From Clostridiales bacterium UBA1316 (GTDB lineage: Bacteria > Bacillota > Clostridia > Oscillospirales > Oscillospiraceae): a DNA stretch of 57,489 bases. The notes under the pieces are model-generated. The model saw nothing but the letters and a program-made list of their open reading frames with translations. It was not told where the DNA came from and did no database searches. Position numbers and translations under genes: made by a program. Each line of letters opens with the position of its first letter. The first letter of the stretch is position 1. Positions 7,797 through 16,708 of the stretch are shown here, one piece after another. The DNA lies in assembly GCA_002307055.1 (NCBI GenBank), contig DBTM01000082.1:1-57489 (forward strand), read 5' to 3'.

Positions 7797-9221
7797 ATGG
7801 GAAAAAATAAAAAAGGCATTACTGCCGGTCATCTGACGATGCTGGCGCTCGGAACCGTTATCGGCGGTTCCTTCTTCCTGGGGTCATCTGTAGCCATCAA
7901 CGCGGCGGGGCCGTCGATTATTATCTCTTATATATTCGGCGGCGTGCTTGTATTTTATATTCTCTACGCCATGTCTGAGCTGACTGTCGCGAACCCGGGT
8001 TACGGCGGCTTTCGGACCTTTGCCGCTAAAGCTTTCGGCGAACGGACGGGCTTTGTCGTCGGGTGGATCTACTGGGTCGGTATGGCGCTGGGAATGTCCA
8101 GTGAGGCGGCAGCCGCCTCAATTCTCATACGGCAATGGCTCCCAAACGTTTCTATCGCCTTTCTGGGCAGCGTAATTATTATTCTCGTCACCCTGCTGAA
8201 TCTGCTCGGCGCTGTCAAGCTCTCCAAGCTTGAGAGCGGACTTGCGAGTATTAAAGTATTTACGGTTATTTCATTTATCGTTATCGCAATGCTCCTGATT
8301 GTCGGTTTTTTAACCGGCAAGCCGCCTGTCGGGCTTGGCGCGATAACGCAGGAGTCCTTCGCGCCGGGCGGGCTCGGCGGATTATTGGGCAGCATGCTCA
8401 TTGTCATGTTCTCATACAGCGGCTTCGAGGTCATCGCCTTTGCGGCCTCCGAGGTTAAAGAACCGAATAAAACAATCCCCAGAGCCATCCGTTATACGGT
8501 GCTCAGCCTTGTTAGTCTTTTTATCTTGTACGTCGTATTTCTCCTGCCGCTCATTCCGACAGCGGCACTCAACGAAAATACGAGCGCGATAGTGGCGTCC
8601 CTGGGCAGATACGGTATCGCGTGGGCGGGGACGATTATCACAGTCGTCGTGATATCAGCCATCATTTCTACAATGCTGGCGACGATTTTCGGCCTTGGGA
8701 GAATGATGCGCGCGCTGGCCGACGAAGGCCAAGCCCCGCGCTGGCTGAAGGAAAAAACAGACGTCCCTTTTCGCGGGATTATCGCCACCGGTGTCGGGAT
8801 GCTCGCCGCGCTCGGCATGGGGCTGCTGTTCCCGCGCGTTTATCTGTTTCTGCTCAGCTCAGGGGGCTTTGCCATTTTGTTTGCATACGCGTCGATTATG
8901 GCCTCTCATATACGCCTCAGAAAAAAATACGGCTGCCCGCCCGACGGCAAGTGCCAGCTGCGCGGCTTCCCCTACACCTCCGGCTTCGTCCTGGTCTCTC
9001 TCATCGTCGCCATATTCAGCATGCCGTTCGTCAAGGGCCAAGCCTCGGGCCTCATTGTCGGCCTCTCGTTTGTCGTTTTTTTTGAAATATACTACTCATT
9101 TTTAAAGTTTTTCAGGAGCCGCAATAAAGACCGCTTCATCCTGCCCCAAGTCAAAAACCCCAACCTGGCTGCAGAGTTTTCAGAAGAACTGACCGATACG
9201 GATAAAAAAGGCGGAGACTAA
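7797..9221 (+). CDS. APC-superfamily amino-acid permease
   Basis: The product is 474 residues with about 12 hydrophobic helices. The N-terminal LGTVIGGSFFLGSS is the unwound first helix that binds the amino group in the APC fold. Later, FSYSGFEVIAFAASEVKEPN is the typical TM6 and loop of basic/neutral amino-acid permeases. The hydrophilic C-terminal tail is about 35 residues. GAGG precedes the ATG at 7797. It ends one base before the stop of the convergent maturase gene at 9223, leaving no room for a separate terminator. The substrate is not assignable. Confidence 0.88.
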   Translation: MGKNKKGITAGHLTMLALGTVIGGSFFLGSSVAINAAGPSIIISYIFGGVLVFYILYAMSELTVANPGYGGFRTFAAKAFGERTGFVVGWIYWVGMALGMSSEAAAASILIRQWLPNVSIAFLGSVIIILVTLLNLLGAVKLSKLESGLASIKVFTVISFIVIAMLLIVGFLTGKPPVGLGAITQESFAPGGLGGLLGSMLIVMFSYSGFEVIAFAASEVKEPNKTIPRAIRYTVLSLVSLFILYVVFLLPLIPTAALNENTSAIVASLGRYGIAWAGTIITVVVISAIISTMLATIFGLGRMMRALADEGQAPRWLKEKTDVPFRGIIATGVGMLAALGMGLLFPRVYLFLLSSGGFAILFAYASIMASHIRLRKKYGCPPDGKCQLRGFPYTSGFVLVSLIVAIFSMPFVKGQASGLIVGLSFVVFFEIYYSFLKFFRSRNKDRFILPQVKNPNLAAEFSEELTDTDKKGGD

Positions 9222-9222
9222 T

Positions 9223-10608
9223 TCATTCGGATTGCTTCTCGACGGCTTCCGCGGCTTTCATCATGACGGCGCATTCGATGCGTTTTTTGAAGAGGGTGCA
9301 GCCATAGTCATAGACGCCGGTGATAGAGCCTGCGGTGTGGTAGGCGTTTGCGGCGCAGCCGCCGGAGCAGTACAGGCGCGCCCAACACTCTCTGCATTCC
9401 GGACGGGCGTAGGCGCTGCAGTGCGAGAATTCAGCGCGTTTTTTTTCATTGGTCACGCCGTCCCATAAATTGCCCATGATAAACGCGGGTTCGCCGACAA
9501 ACTGGTGGCAGGGGTATAAATCTCCCGAAGGCGTCACTGCCAGATATTCCGTGCCGGAGCCACAGCCGGAAACACGCTTGTAGATGCAGGGGCCGCCGGT
9601 GAGGTCCAGCATGAAGTGGTAAAAGATAAAGCCGCGGCCTTCTTTTTTGCGCTTCATCATTTCCTGGGCTAAGAGCTCGTATTGGCGCAGGAGCTCCGGC
9701 AGGTCATCCTCCGTCAAGGCATAGGGGTCGCCGGGCTTCGAGACGACGGGTTCCATAGAGAGCTCCTTAAAGCCTAAATCGGCCATGTGGAAAATGTCGT
9801 TGGTGAAATCGGTATTGTGATGGGTGAACGTCCCCCTGATGTAATAGCCTTTACCGCCGCGCTTTTCCACAAGCTCCTTGAATTTGGGGACAATCAGGTC
9901 ATAGCTCCCCTTGCCGCTGACGAACTTGCGCAGTCTGTCGTGGATTTCCTTCCGGCCGTCAAGGCTTAAAACAACATTTGTCATCTCACGACTCGTAAAA
10001 TCGATGACGTCATCATCGATTAAAACGCCGTTTGTCGTCAGCGTAAACCTGAAGTTTTTGCCGCGGCTCTTTTCGATTGACCGTGCATAAGCGACAATTT
10101 GCTTGACAACATCCCAGTTCAAAAGCGGCTCACCGCCAAAAAAATCTACCTCCAGGTTTTTTCTTTTTCCGGAATTTTCAATCAGAAAATTAATGGCTTT
10201 CTTCCCGACTTCAAAAGGCATGAGTGCCCGCTCACCGTGATACCGGCCCTCGCCGGCAAAGCAATAGTCGCAGTTCAGATTACAGGCATGGCTGACATGG
10301 AGGCAGAGGGCCTTAATGTCCGATGCTTTATTTTTTACGTTATGCGCGAGGTTTTCGAATTTATCGGGAGAAAATAGCTTGCCGGTGTTTTTGAGCGCTT
10401 CAATATCGCCCAGAGCCTCAAGAATCTCAAGTTCAGTCAGCGTCGGATCGTCCGCATATTTTTGTAGTATCAGCTCTACAATGTTTTCTTTGTTATTGTC
10501 TTCATAAAGGCCGATCATATCATAAACTGCGTCATCAACGACATGAACCGCGCCGCTGTTGCTGTCTATGACGATATTGTATCCGCCGAGCTTGTACTGG
10601 TGCATCAT
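9223..10608 (-). CDS. SCIFF-peptide radical SAM maturase (thioether-forming)
   Basis: The product is 461 residues. The N-terminal QYKLGGYNIVIDSNSGAVHV part is the peptide-recognition region typical of this family. The radical SAM motif CNLNCDYCF (C109, C113, C116) binds the catalytic 4Fe-4S cluster. A C-terminal SPASM region has the cysteines of CRECWARLYCSGGCAANAYH and CTLFKKRIEC for auxiliary clusters. Family members cross-link cysteines of the SCIFF peptide to residue alpha-carbons as thioethers. The peptide gene lies 95 bases upstream on the same strand. The ATG at 10608 (or 10605) is preferred over an upstream in-frame TTG because the family starts here. Confidence 0.95.
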   Translation of the reverse strand: MMHQYKLGGYNIVIDSNSGAVHVVDDAVYDMIGLYEDNNKENIVELILQKYADDPTLTELEILEALGDIEALKNTGKLFSPDKFENLAHNVKNKASDIKALCLHVSHACNLNCDYCFAGEGRYHGERALMPFEVGKKAINFLIENSGKRKNLEVDFFGGEPLLNWDVVKQIVAYARSIEKSRGKNFRFTLTTNGVLIDDDVIDFTSREMTNVVLSLDGRKEIHDRLRKFVSGKGSYDLIVPKFKELVEKRGGKGYYIRGTFTHHNTDFTNDIFHMADLGFKELSMEPVVSKPGDPYALTEDDLPELLRQYELLAQEMMKRKKEGRGFIFYHFMLDLTGGPCIYKRVSGCGSGTEYLAVTPSGDLYPCHQFVGEPAFIMGNLWDGVTNEKKRAEFSHCSAYARPECRECWARLYCSGGCAANAYHTAGSITGVYDYGCTLFKKRIECAVMMKAAEAVEKQSE

Positions 10609-10703
10609 ACTTATCTCATTTCTATGTTTTATCGATAAAAAACGCAATGCCGTTTATCTCCCAAAAGGCGAAAAACGGCAATTGTTTATTTACTCGGCAA
10701 TTA

Positions 10704-10874
10704 TTATTCGTCGCAAGCGATAGTTTCGCTCTGGCATTTTTCGCACTGCTGGTTGGCGACGCCGCAGGAGGTTTTACAGGCAGACTGGCAGGAGGTCTGG
10801 CATTCGCCGCAGCCGCCGTTTTCCAGGCTCTTATCAAGGTCACGCGTTTCAAGTGTAATAATTCTTTTCATCAT
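10704..10874 (-). CDS. SCIFF precursor peptide (cysteine-rich RiPP precursor)
   Basis: A 56-residue peptide (55 if the second ATG is used). It starts MMKRIITLETRDLDKSLENG, then has a cysteine-rich core with Q-T-S-C, Q-S-A-C and K-T-S-C units and a C-G-V-A-N-Q-Q-C spacing, matching the SCIFF family (six cysteines in forty-five residues) of Clostridia. This copy has eight cysteines; the last two (…EKC, …IAC) are beyond the usual six. GGAGAG lies upstream of the ATG pair at 10874/10871. It is transcribed with its maturase. The biological role of SCIFF products is not established. Confidence 0.9.
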   Translation of the reverse strand: MMKRIITLETRDLDKSLENGGCGECQTSCQSACKTSCGVANQQCEKCQSETIACDE

Positions 10875-10904
10875 GTCACTACTCTCCGATCATTGTTCTT
10901 TTTA

Positions 10905-10934
10905 CAAATTATCATAATCCGCCGTCTTTGTCAA
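10905..10934 (-). promoter_or_regulatory. Promoter of the SCIFF peptide-maturase unit
   Basis: A perfect TTGACA lies at 10934-10929 on the minus strand. The -10 region is less clear: TAATTT at 17-bp spacing, or GATAAT at 15. It is about 35-60 bp before the peptide start. Confidence 0.5.
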
Positions 10935-10965
10935 TGTGTAACGGCTCAGACAATTAAGACAATTA

Positions 10966-11003
10966 AGCAAAAAGAGACTCTGCCGAAATGACAGAGTCTT
11001 AAA
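10966..11003 (-). terminator. Terminator after the Orn/Lys/Arg decarboxylase-family gene
   Basis: On the minus strand AAGACTCTG, a 9-base loop and CAGAGTCT are followed by CTTTTTG. It lies about 60 bases after the stop at 11061 and separates that gene from the SCIFF promoter. Confidence 0.85.
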
Positions 11004-11060
11004 ATGAAGATAGCAATATTTAGTGCGCCGATGTTATTGTAACGGAATGGTCGAATTCTG

Positions 11061-12497
11061 TCAAAGGTAAGTATTGGGTATAGCCGCAGCATAAACAGCG
11101 GCGGGCAAGCTGCCCTTCGTGCTCCTCACGGTGATACCGGCGTCCAGCATTCTGCTTACTGAATTTATCGTATTATCGTCAATCATCTCGCCTGGAACGA
11201 TAAACGGGATACCCGGCGGATACGCCCATATATATTCAAGCGACATCAGCCCGGCCGCTTCCGACTGAGGTACATATTTGCCTTCGAGCGCGGCGGCGGC
11301 GCACGGCGGGAGTATTTGTTTCGGCACATCTTGTTTATAAGGGCGGCTGCCGCCGCTGTGACGCGGCACCGCGCGGCGGTCGATATCCAGCAGACTTGAG
11401 GCGAGTTGATCAAAAGCCTGCGCGCTGTCGCACACGCTCGTCATGGCGAGCGCGTAGTCGGGCGCGGCCATTTCCAGTTCTATTTGATAGTTTTCCCTGA
11501 GGCGTGTCATGAGGCTTATACCGCTCAAGTCCGAGCCTGACGTGCTGATGACAATTTTACCGGGGTCAAACGCGAAGATGCTTTCATGCTTGGGCAGCGC
11601 ATCCGCACCGTGACACAGGACATGCAGCTTCCTGAGATCTTTTATTTGTTCATCAAAAGCTTTGATATGACGCGCGTATGTGTCAAACAGCGCGGCACCG
11701 CCTTCCGATAAGAGCCGGAGGCACCGGTCGATGGACGCCAAAAGCACATAGGACGGGCTGCTGGTCTGGTAGACGGCCAGGGCACTCTCAAAGCGGGCCG
11801 TGTCAATACGCGCACTGTTTAAATGCGCCAGCGCGCATTGAGTCAGCGCGGGCAGCGTTTTATGCAGACTCATGATGACGATGTCGGCATCGTTTTCAAC
11901 GGCACCGCCGGGGAAAAAGTCCGAGAAGCCGAGATGCGCGCCGTGCGCGCTGTCCACAAGCACCGGAATATTATGACGATGAGCGGCGTCGCTAATTGCT
12001 TTGATATCGCTCACCACGCCCTCGTAGGTCGGCGAGGTGACGATGACGAGCTTTGCGCCGGGATTCTCGCCGATAGCTTTTTCAAGCTGCTCCGGCCTGA
12101 TACTGCCGCATATGCCCGACGCGTCTGCCTCCGGCATGATATAAACCGGCTTTAAGCCATTGATCAGAACAGCGTTGTAGACGGATTTATGGCAGTTGCG
12201 CGCCATAATAACCGTATCGCCGTACCGCGCCGACGCCCCCACCGCAGCGAGAATGCCGCCGGTGCTGCCGTTGACGAGCAGATACGCGCTTTTGCTGCCG
12301 TAAAGCCGCGCGGCGATATCCGCCGTGTCCTTCAAAACACTGCGCGCATGATGCAGGTCGTCAAACCCGTCAATTTCGGTAATGTCGATGCCATATGGCA
12401 GAGACTCGCCTAACAGCGCCGCGTTTCTCTTATGCCCCGGCATATGCATGGGGATAACGCCTTTTTTGTTATATTGAGACAGCTTGTCGTAAAGCAT
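11061..12497 (-). CDS. Orn/Lys/Arg decarboxylase family PLP-dependent enzyme
   Basis: The product is 478 residues. PMHMPGHKRN near the N-terminus and SLHKTLPALTQ (the lysine that forms the Schiff base with PLP), with VDSAHGAHLGF (PLP-binding aspartate) before it, define the fold-type-I group of Orn/Lys/Arg decarboxylases. A smaller C-terminal domain follows (PPGIPFIVPGE is the conserved substrate-end motif). This short form, without the wing domain of E. coli enzymes, resembles Gram-positive SpeA/YaaO-type proteins; which amino acid is used is not readable. GGAGGTGA precedes the ATG at 12497, chosen over an upstream in-frame ATG. Confidence 0.88.
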   Translation of the reverse strand: MLYDKLSQYNKKGVIPMHMPGHKRNAALLGESLPYGIDITEIDGFDDLHHARSVLKDTADIAARLYGSKSAYLLVNGSTGGILAAVGASARYGDTVIMARNCHKSVYNAVLINGLKPVYIMPEADASGICGSIRPEQLEKAIGENPGAKLVIVTSPTYEGVVSDIKAISDAAHRHNIPVLVDSAHGAHLGFSDFFPGGAVENDADIVIMSLHKTLPALTQCALAHLNSARIDTARFESALAVYQTSSPSYVLLASIDRCLRLLSEGGAALFDTYARHIKAFDEQIKDLRKLHVLCHGADALPKHESIFAFDPGKIVISTSGSDLSGISLMTRLRENYQIELEMAAPDYALAMTSVCDSAQAFDQLASSLLDIDRRAVPRHSGGSRPYKQDVPKQILPPCAAAALEGKYVPQSEAAGLMSLEYIWAYPPGIPFIVPGEMIDDNTINSVSRMLDAGITVRSTKGSLPAAVYAAAIPNTYL

Positions 12498-12577
12498 ATG
12501 CTCACCTCCGCCTGCAGACATAAGAATATTTTATTTGGGGAAGATTGTCAACTTTTATCTGCAATAATGCTGTCAGC

Positions 12578-12907
12578 GGGCGATTCGTGAATCGCCCCTA
12601 CAGTATAACCATGAATTTACGGGTAGGGACGACCATTGGTCGTCCGCGCTTGTGCGGCGCGGCACAGGGATAATCCTCAGTCACCAGGCGACTTCATGAA
12701 GTCGCCTGACAGCATCCTTTCAAAAAGGAGCCTGAGTTGGGCGGTTTCGTTGCTGGGGTGAGCTGCATTCGGCTGGGGATGGATTGACAGGGCTGACGGG
12801 CGATCGAAGATCGCCCCTACGGCGTATGCGTATTATACTTATCGGCGTTACGCGGGACGGGAGACCATCTTCACCCGCTGCGGCGGGAGCTCCTTTGCCA
12901 AAGGAGC
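12578..12907. repeat. Cluster of five short palindromes between genes
   Basis: Palindromes at 12578-12597 (arms GGGCGATTC), 12627-12645 (arms GGACGACCA), 12685-12708 (24-bp perfect, arms start CAGGCGACTTCA), 12798-12816 (arms GGGCGATC) and 12889-12907 (arms GCTCCTTT). Between them are GC-rich unique segments. No coding frame is credible. Together they fill the roughly 430-bp gap between the decarboxylase and the AraC-family gene. Such modules look like dispersed palindromic repeats rather than operators, because each one has a different core. Confidence 0.7.
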
Positions 12908-12916
12908 CTGAAGACG

Positions 12917-12951
12917 GAAAAAGACTGCGCTTCATTATGCAGTCTTTTCCA
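12917..12951 (-). terminator. Terminator after the AraC-family gene
   Basis: On the minus strand AAAAAGACTGC, a short loop and GCAGTCTTTTT form the stem and T-run, directly after the stop at 12956. Confidence 0.85.
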
Positions 12952-12955
12952 TATA

Positions 12956-13861
12956 TTATTTATTCAGTTTTTCAACGGGTCTTGCTTCGATGTAGCCTCT
13001 GTAGCCCATGGGGGCGAGCTGGAAGCGGGGAGCGGCTTGGGGCGCGAAGGCGTAGCCGTAGAGGGTGGGGTCAAATTTATCGAGGAATTCCCATACTTCT
13101 CTGATAGCCTCTTGGTATAATTCATCATCATACGGCTCTCCCTGGAACACCATCATCGTACAGGGCGGCAGGTCGATGAGGTCAAAGCCTTCCGGAATGA
13201 CATTCGCGTAATCCAGCGGCACCTCAACGCCCTGAACATACTCCGATGTCCCAGGTTTGATCAGATGCTTCGGCAGCCACATACCGATCGGTTCGTAGAG
13301 GCTCTCCTTGACGCTGCATAAAATGCTCCAGACATCGCAGCCGACTTCCTCACAATATCCGAAGTATTCGTCTGCTTTTTTTCCGCGCTGCAGCAGGACT
13401 TTTCGCGCCGGGCGCTCTATGACCTGGACAAATATGGCTTTTGCTTTTTCACTGCTCATTGTTTTCTCCCCTTTATGATTACTTAGGTAGGTGTGGAGTG
13501 CCTTTTCGGGCATGAACAGCCTGATCGGCGGCTTTTTTTGGCTGTACCTTTTCGGCGGTATGCCGAATTCCTTCGTAAAGGCCCGTGTGAACCCCTCGTG
13601 CGAGTCGAATACAAAGTCCAGCGCGACATCAATCACCTTTTCATCCCCGTCGCGAAGCACGTACGCCGCTTTCGTCAGCCGAAGCGCCCGGATATAGTCA
13701 AAGGGTGTGCTGCCGGTCACTTCCTTGAAAAGCCGCGCCGCATGCCAGGGTGAATAGCCCGATACCGTCGCCAAATTCTTCATTGTTATCAAATCACGTA
13801 TGTGTGCGTCGATATACTCCTGCATTCGGGTCACTGCCGTTACCAATTCTAAACTGCTCAT
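12956..13861 (-). CDS. AraC-family regulator with GyrI-like effector-binding domain
   Basis: The product is 301 residues. It has two N-terminal helix-turn-helix motifs (residues about 8-108; LATVSGYSPWHAARLFKEVT and the AraC signature GFTRAFTKEFGIPPKRY). A linker leads to a C-terminal domain of about 155 residues (AIFVQVIERPARKVLLQRG onward) like the AraC_E_bind/GyrI ligand fold. This order (DNA-binding first) is that of Rob/MarA-like regulators with drug-sensing tails. AGGTGAG lies close to two adjacent ATGs; the second (13861) has better spacing. It sits after the PadR-SDR operon on the same strand, 74 bases beyond it, possibly as an independent unit. The ligand is unknown. Confidence 0.85.
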   Translation of the reverse strand: MSSLELVTAVTRMQEYIDAHIRDLITMKNLATVSGYSPWHAARLFKEVTGSTPFDYIRALRLTKAAYVLRDGDEKVIDVALDFVFDSHEGFTRAFTKEFGIPPKRYSQKKPPIRLFMPEKALHTYLSNHKGEKTMSSEKAKAIFVQVIERPARKVLLQRGKKADEYFGYCEEVGCDVWSILCSVKESLYEPIGMWLPKHLIKPGTSEYVQGVEVPLDYANVIPEGFDLIDLPPCTMMVFQGEPYDDELYQEAIREVWEFLDKFDPTLYGYAFAPQAAPRFQLAPMGYRGYIEARPVEKLNK

Positions 13862-13938
13862 CATCTCACCTGCCTATTGGGAGTATAGTCCAGTTAAGTT
13901 ATAATTTCTTGACTTGCATTGCTGAGATGATCTTCTGC

Positions 13939-14733
13939 TTACACCTTCAGCCATTGCTCCTGCGCACCGCTCCATCTGGCGTATACGAGCTTGGCAATGG
14001 TCCGCCGCGGCAGGAAGGCGCCGAAGACCTTAAACACTCTGTTTATAAAGCCCGGAATATAAACTGCTTGCCCATGCAATACGCCGGAGATTGTTTTATG
14101 CGTTACCTTTTCAAGATGGTTTGTCGTTACTTCTCCCCAAAAGCCCTGGGCTGCAATACCGCTGAGGGCCTCCTGCGTCGTGGGCAGTCCGCCGGGACAG
14201 AGCGTTAACACCTTAACACCGAGCGGCCCCAGCTCCTCTGCTAAGGCGCAGGCAAAATCCCGGAGAAAACTTTTTGACGCTGCGTAGGTTGCTTTAAGCG
14301 GCATGGGGTAAAACGATGCAAGGCTTGAGACAAAGACGATGTAAAAGCGTTTGTTTTCAGCGCGGAAATTAAGAACTTTATGTGTAATGCGCAGTGTGGC
14401 TTCAACATTGAGCCGGACGATTGTCATGATATTGTCCGTGCTCCGGTCATAAAATCCGCCTTCAAAATCGACGCCGGCGATGTTGAGAAGCATATCGAAC
14501 TGGATGCCGTTTTCACGGGCATATTGAAACAGCGCGTCCACCTCGGCGCCATTTGTCAGGTCGCAGGTTTTGATGAATACCCGCACCGGATAACGACTGG
14601 TGATTCCACGTTCGATGAGCGTGAGCCCAGCCGCGTTGATATCGGTCAGAAACAGGTCATAACCTCTTTTGGCGCAGTCGACGGCAAAGGCTCTGCCGAG
14701 ACCTCCGGCTGCGCCTGTTATCAGGACAAACAT
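13939..14733 (-). CDS. Short-chain dehydrogenase/reductase
   Basis: The product is 264 residues. The nucleotide-binding turn is TGAAGGLG. NIAGVD takes the place of NNAG. SSLASFYPMPLKATYAASKSF carries the catalytic Ser, Tyr and Lys. It is a classical SDR oxidoreductase, cytosolic and NAD(P)-dependent. Its start overlaps the upstream SDR gene by 13 bases, so the two are translationally coupled. It is the last gene of the PadR-DUF1700-SDR-SDR operon. The substrate is unknown; acyl-ketone or steroid-like substrates are common for the group but not shown here. Confidence 0.88.
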   Translation of the reverse strand: MFVLITGAAGGLGRAFAVDCAKRGYDLFLTDINAAGLTLIERGITSRYPVRVFIKTCDLTNGAEVDALFQYARENGIQFDMLLNIAGVDFEGGFYDRSTDNIMTIVRLNVEATLRITHKVLNFRAENKRFYIVFVSSLASFYPMPLKATYAASKSFLRDFACALAEELGPLGVKVLTLCPGGLPTTQEALSGIAAQGFWGEVTTNHLEKVTHKTISGVLHGQAVYIPGFINRVFKVFGAFLPRRTIAKLVYARWSGAQEQWLKV

Positions 14734-15587
14734 TTTTCATCCACCTCGAATCTGATTTTACATAGCACTTCACTTAAACTAAAAAGCCTGTCGGCGTTTT
14801 GCTTATTGACTTCTCTGCTCTGCTTCAAGCTGCCGCTGATGCCGTAATAGGGATTCTCGGCTTGCGGCTTACTATTGATAATGTCGGCATATATCTTAGC
14901 CGGTATGGTCGGGTCAACGCCGTGTTTGCTCCGTCTGCGCCAGAATAAATCGACGAGCTTGCCGGTGTTTTTATTGCCGATCTCTGTTCTAACTAGGCCG
15001 GGGTCAATGCCGTAAGCCCGGATATTTAAGCCGGAAAAGCGGCTATTCAGGGCCTGCACCGTCAGCATATTGCAGAGCTTTGACTGCTTATATACGAAAA
15101 GCGGGCGGTAACGGCGCTGAAACATGATATCCTGCCAGTTTATTTTCATCATTTTATGCGAGCCGCTCGAGGTGAAGAGGATTTGCCCGCTGCCTTTGAT
15201 CAGATTTGGCAGCAATTCGTGCGTCAATAAGAATCCTGCCAGATGGTTGAGCGCGAACTGGTGCTCGTAACCCTCTCCTGTTGTCATATACCAGCTTCTC
15301 ACACATCCGGCATTGTTGACCAAGGCATCGAGCACTCCGCCACTGCTTCGTTCCAACACACTTCTGATTTCCTGTGCCAGGCGCAAGACCTCCGGCTGCT
15401 GCATCAAATCGCCGCATAGGTAGGTAATGTCATACGCGGGATTTATGACAAGCAGCTTTTCTGCAGCGGCCGCGCAATTCTTTTCGCTCTGCCCCAGCCC
15501 GATAACACGGCAGCCGCTTTTTAAAAGCGCCGCGCAGACCGCAAACCCGATACCGGACGTCGCGCCGGTGACAACAACTGTTTTCAT
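14721..15587 (-). CDS. Short-chain dehydrogenase/reductase (retinol dehydrogenase-like)
   Basis: The product is 288 residues. Signature elements are TGATSGIG, LVNNAGCVRS, FTSSGSHK (catalytic Ser) and YKQSKLCN (Tyr and Lys), followed by DPGLVRTEIGNKNTG. The YxxSKLxN form and the length resemble the RDH/WWOX-like SDR branch. AGGGTGAT precedes the ATG. It follows the DUF1700 gene by nine bases and overlaps the next SDR gene, so all are one transcript starting at the PadR promoter. The reaction is not identifiable. Confidence 0.87.
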   Translation of the reverse strand: MKTVVVTGATSGIGFAVCAALLKSGCRVIGLGQSEKNCAAAAEKLLVINPAYDITYLCGDLMQQPEVLRLAQEIRSVLERSSGGVLDALVNNAGCVRSWYMTTGEGYEHQFALNHLAGFLLTHELLPNLIKGSGQILFTSSGSHKMMKINWQDIMFQRRYRPLFVYKQSKLCNMLTVQALNSRFSGLNIRAYGIDPGLVRTEIGNKNTGKLVDLFWRRRSKHGVDPTIPAKIYADIINSKPQAENPYYGISGSLKQSREVNKQNADRLFSLSEVLCKIRFEVDEKCLS

Positions 15588-15596
15588 AATATCACC

Positions 15597-16310
15597 CTAT
15601 TGAAACCAGTGCCAGACGTGCCAGAAGCCAAATGCACCGGCGTTAGCAGCCGACGCAATAAAACCGATGACGAAGGCGGCGCCGAACACAACCAGGGCGA
15701 TTAAACCGATGGACCGCAGTCTCCGGCGCAGCTGGTCCTTTAGGATTGGGTGCATCGAGTAGGGCGGATATTTCCCGCCGTTCGACGCGTTTTTATGCCA
15801 TCTCAGATAGGTTTTACCCATTTGGCGTGTCAGAGCACCGCTGTACAACGCTGCTGCCGCCGCCAGGACACCAAACGCAAGCATCATGAGGCCGAACAGG
15901 GCGCCGCTCAGGTATGGCATCGGGGGCAGGAAAATCATGTCCGGCAGCAGCGGCTTGATGAGCAGGCCGATTCCGCATAATACCGAGGCGGCGGCGGCGG
16001 CGGCGAGGACAAGCACCCAGGCATACATCACGATAAAAAACGGAACCGCTGCCAAATCAGCACAGGACAGGCCAATGCCCGTGAGTACCTTGCTCCCATT
16101 TCGTGCTGCCGTTTTATTGTCGGCGGGCGTAAACTGCAGTGCAATTTCTTTTGGCTTACCCAGCTTTGCGGCGATTTCATCCTCTGTATAGCCGTCCGCT
16201 GTTTTCCGTGAAAAATGCTCGTCGTACTCGGCGATGATTTCGCCGATATCCTCGACATTGTTTGATTTCAGATGATTTTGAAGTTCATTTAAATAGGATT
16301 GTTTATTCAC
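15597..16310 (-). CDS. DUF1700 (HAAS-type) membrane protein
   Basis: The product is 237 residues. Residues 1-60 (YLNELQNHLKSNNVEDIGEI, YDEHFSRKTADGYTEDEIAA, KLGKPKEIA) match the small helical HAAS/DUF1700 head. Then come three or four membrane helices with a basic loop (RQMGKTYLRWHKN). This protein commonly sits beside a PadR regulator in Firmicutes and is thought to act as its membrane partner. The GTG start at 16310 has AAGGAGAG upstream and overlaps the padR-type gene by eight bases. The long in-frame ATG further upstream is inside the regulator gene and is not used. Confidence 0.85.
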   Translation of the reverse strand: MNKQSYLNELQNHLKSNNVEDIGEIIAEYDEHFSRKTADGYTEDEIAAKLGKPKEIALQFTPADNKTAARNGSKVLTGIGLSCADLAAVPFFIVMYAWVLVLAAAAAASVLCGIGLLIKPLLPDMIFLPPMPYLSGALFGLMMLAFGVLAAAAALYSGALTRQMGKTYLRWHKNASNGGKYPPYSMHPILKDQLRRRLRSIGLIALVVFGAAFVIGFIASAANAGAFGFWHVWHWFQ

Positions 16311-16626
16311 TTTTGAGCTCTCCTTCCAGCAGCTTCCCGATGGATTCGGCAAATGCCAGCCATTCGGCTTTTTGATTGATATATTCTTCTCTTCCGGTCT
16401 TCGTCAGTGAATAGTATTTCCTGGGCGGGCCGCCGCTCTCCTCGGAAAGATACGTTGTGACAAAGCCGTCGCTTTTAAGTTTGCGGAGTATCGGATATAC
16501 GGTACCGTCGGCGATTTCTATATGCCTGGACAGGTATTCCGAGACATCGTAGCCGTAGCAGTCCTGCTGATGCAGCAGCGACAGGACGCACAGCTCGAGG
16601 ACGCCTTTTTTATATTGACTGTTCAT
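16303..16626 (-). CDS. PadR-family transcriptional regulator
   Basis: The product is 107 residues. The winged helix reads VLELCVLSLLHQQDCYGYDV, then IADGTVYPILRKLKSDGFV and GPPRKYYSLTKTG, the wing typical of PadR. Short subfamily-2 PadR proteins of this size repress their own operon. GGGGGAGAG precedes the ATG at 16626; the in-frame extension upstream crosses the promoter and is not coding. It is the first gene of a four-gene operon with DUF1700 and two SDRs. Confidence 0.92.
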   Translation of the reverse strand: MNSQYKKGVLELCVLSLLHQQDCYGYDVSEYLSRHIEIADGTVYPILRKLKSDGFVTTYLSEESGGPPRKYYSLTKTGREEYINQKAEWLAFAESIGKLLEGELKSE

Positions 16627-16667
16627 TCTCTCCCCCTCAATGGATTGTCGGTGATAACACAATGCAT

Positions 16668-16708
16668 TAGCTACTACTATATATAATACAGTAGTTTGCA
16701 TTTGTCAA
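16668..16708 (-). promoter_or_regulatory. PadR operon promoter with overlapping operator
   Basis: On the minus strand TTGACA (16708-16703), a 17-bp spacer, and TATATA (16685-16680). An inverted repeat with CTACT/AGTAG arms covers the spacer end and the -10 box (about 16673-16695), well placed for repression by the PadR protein. Confidence 0.7.

Noticed and set aside
9232..9468. Plus-strand gene after the APC permease
   Set aside because: It is antisense to the SPASM cysteine region of the SCIFF maturase and has no ribosome binding site.
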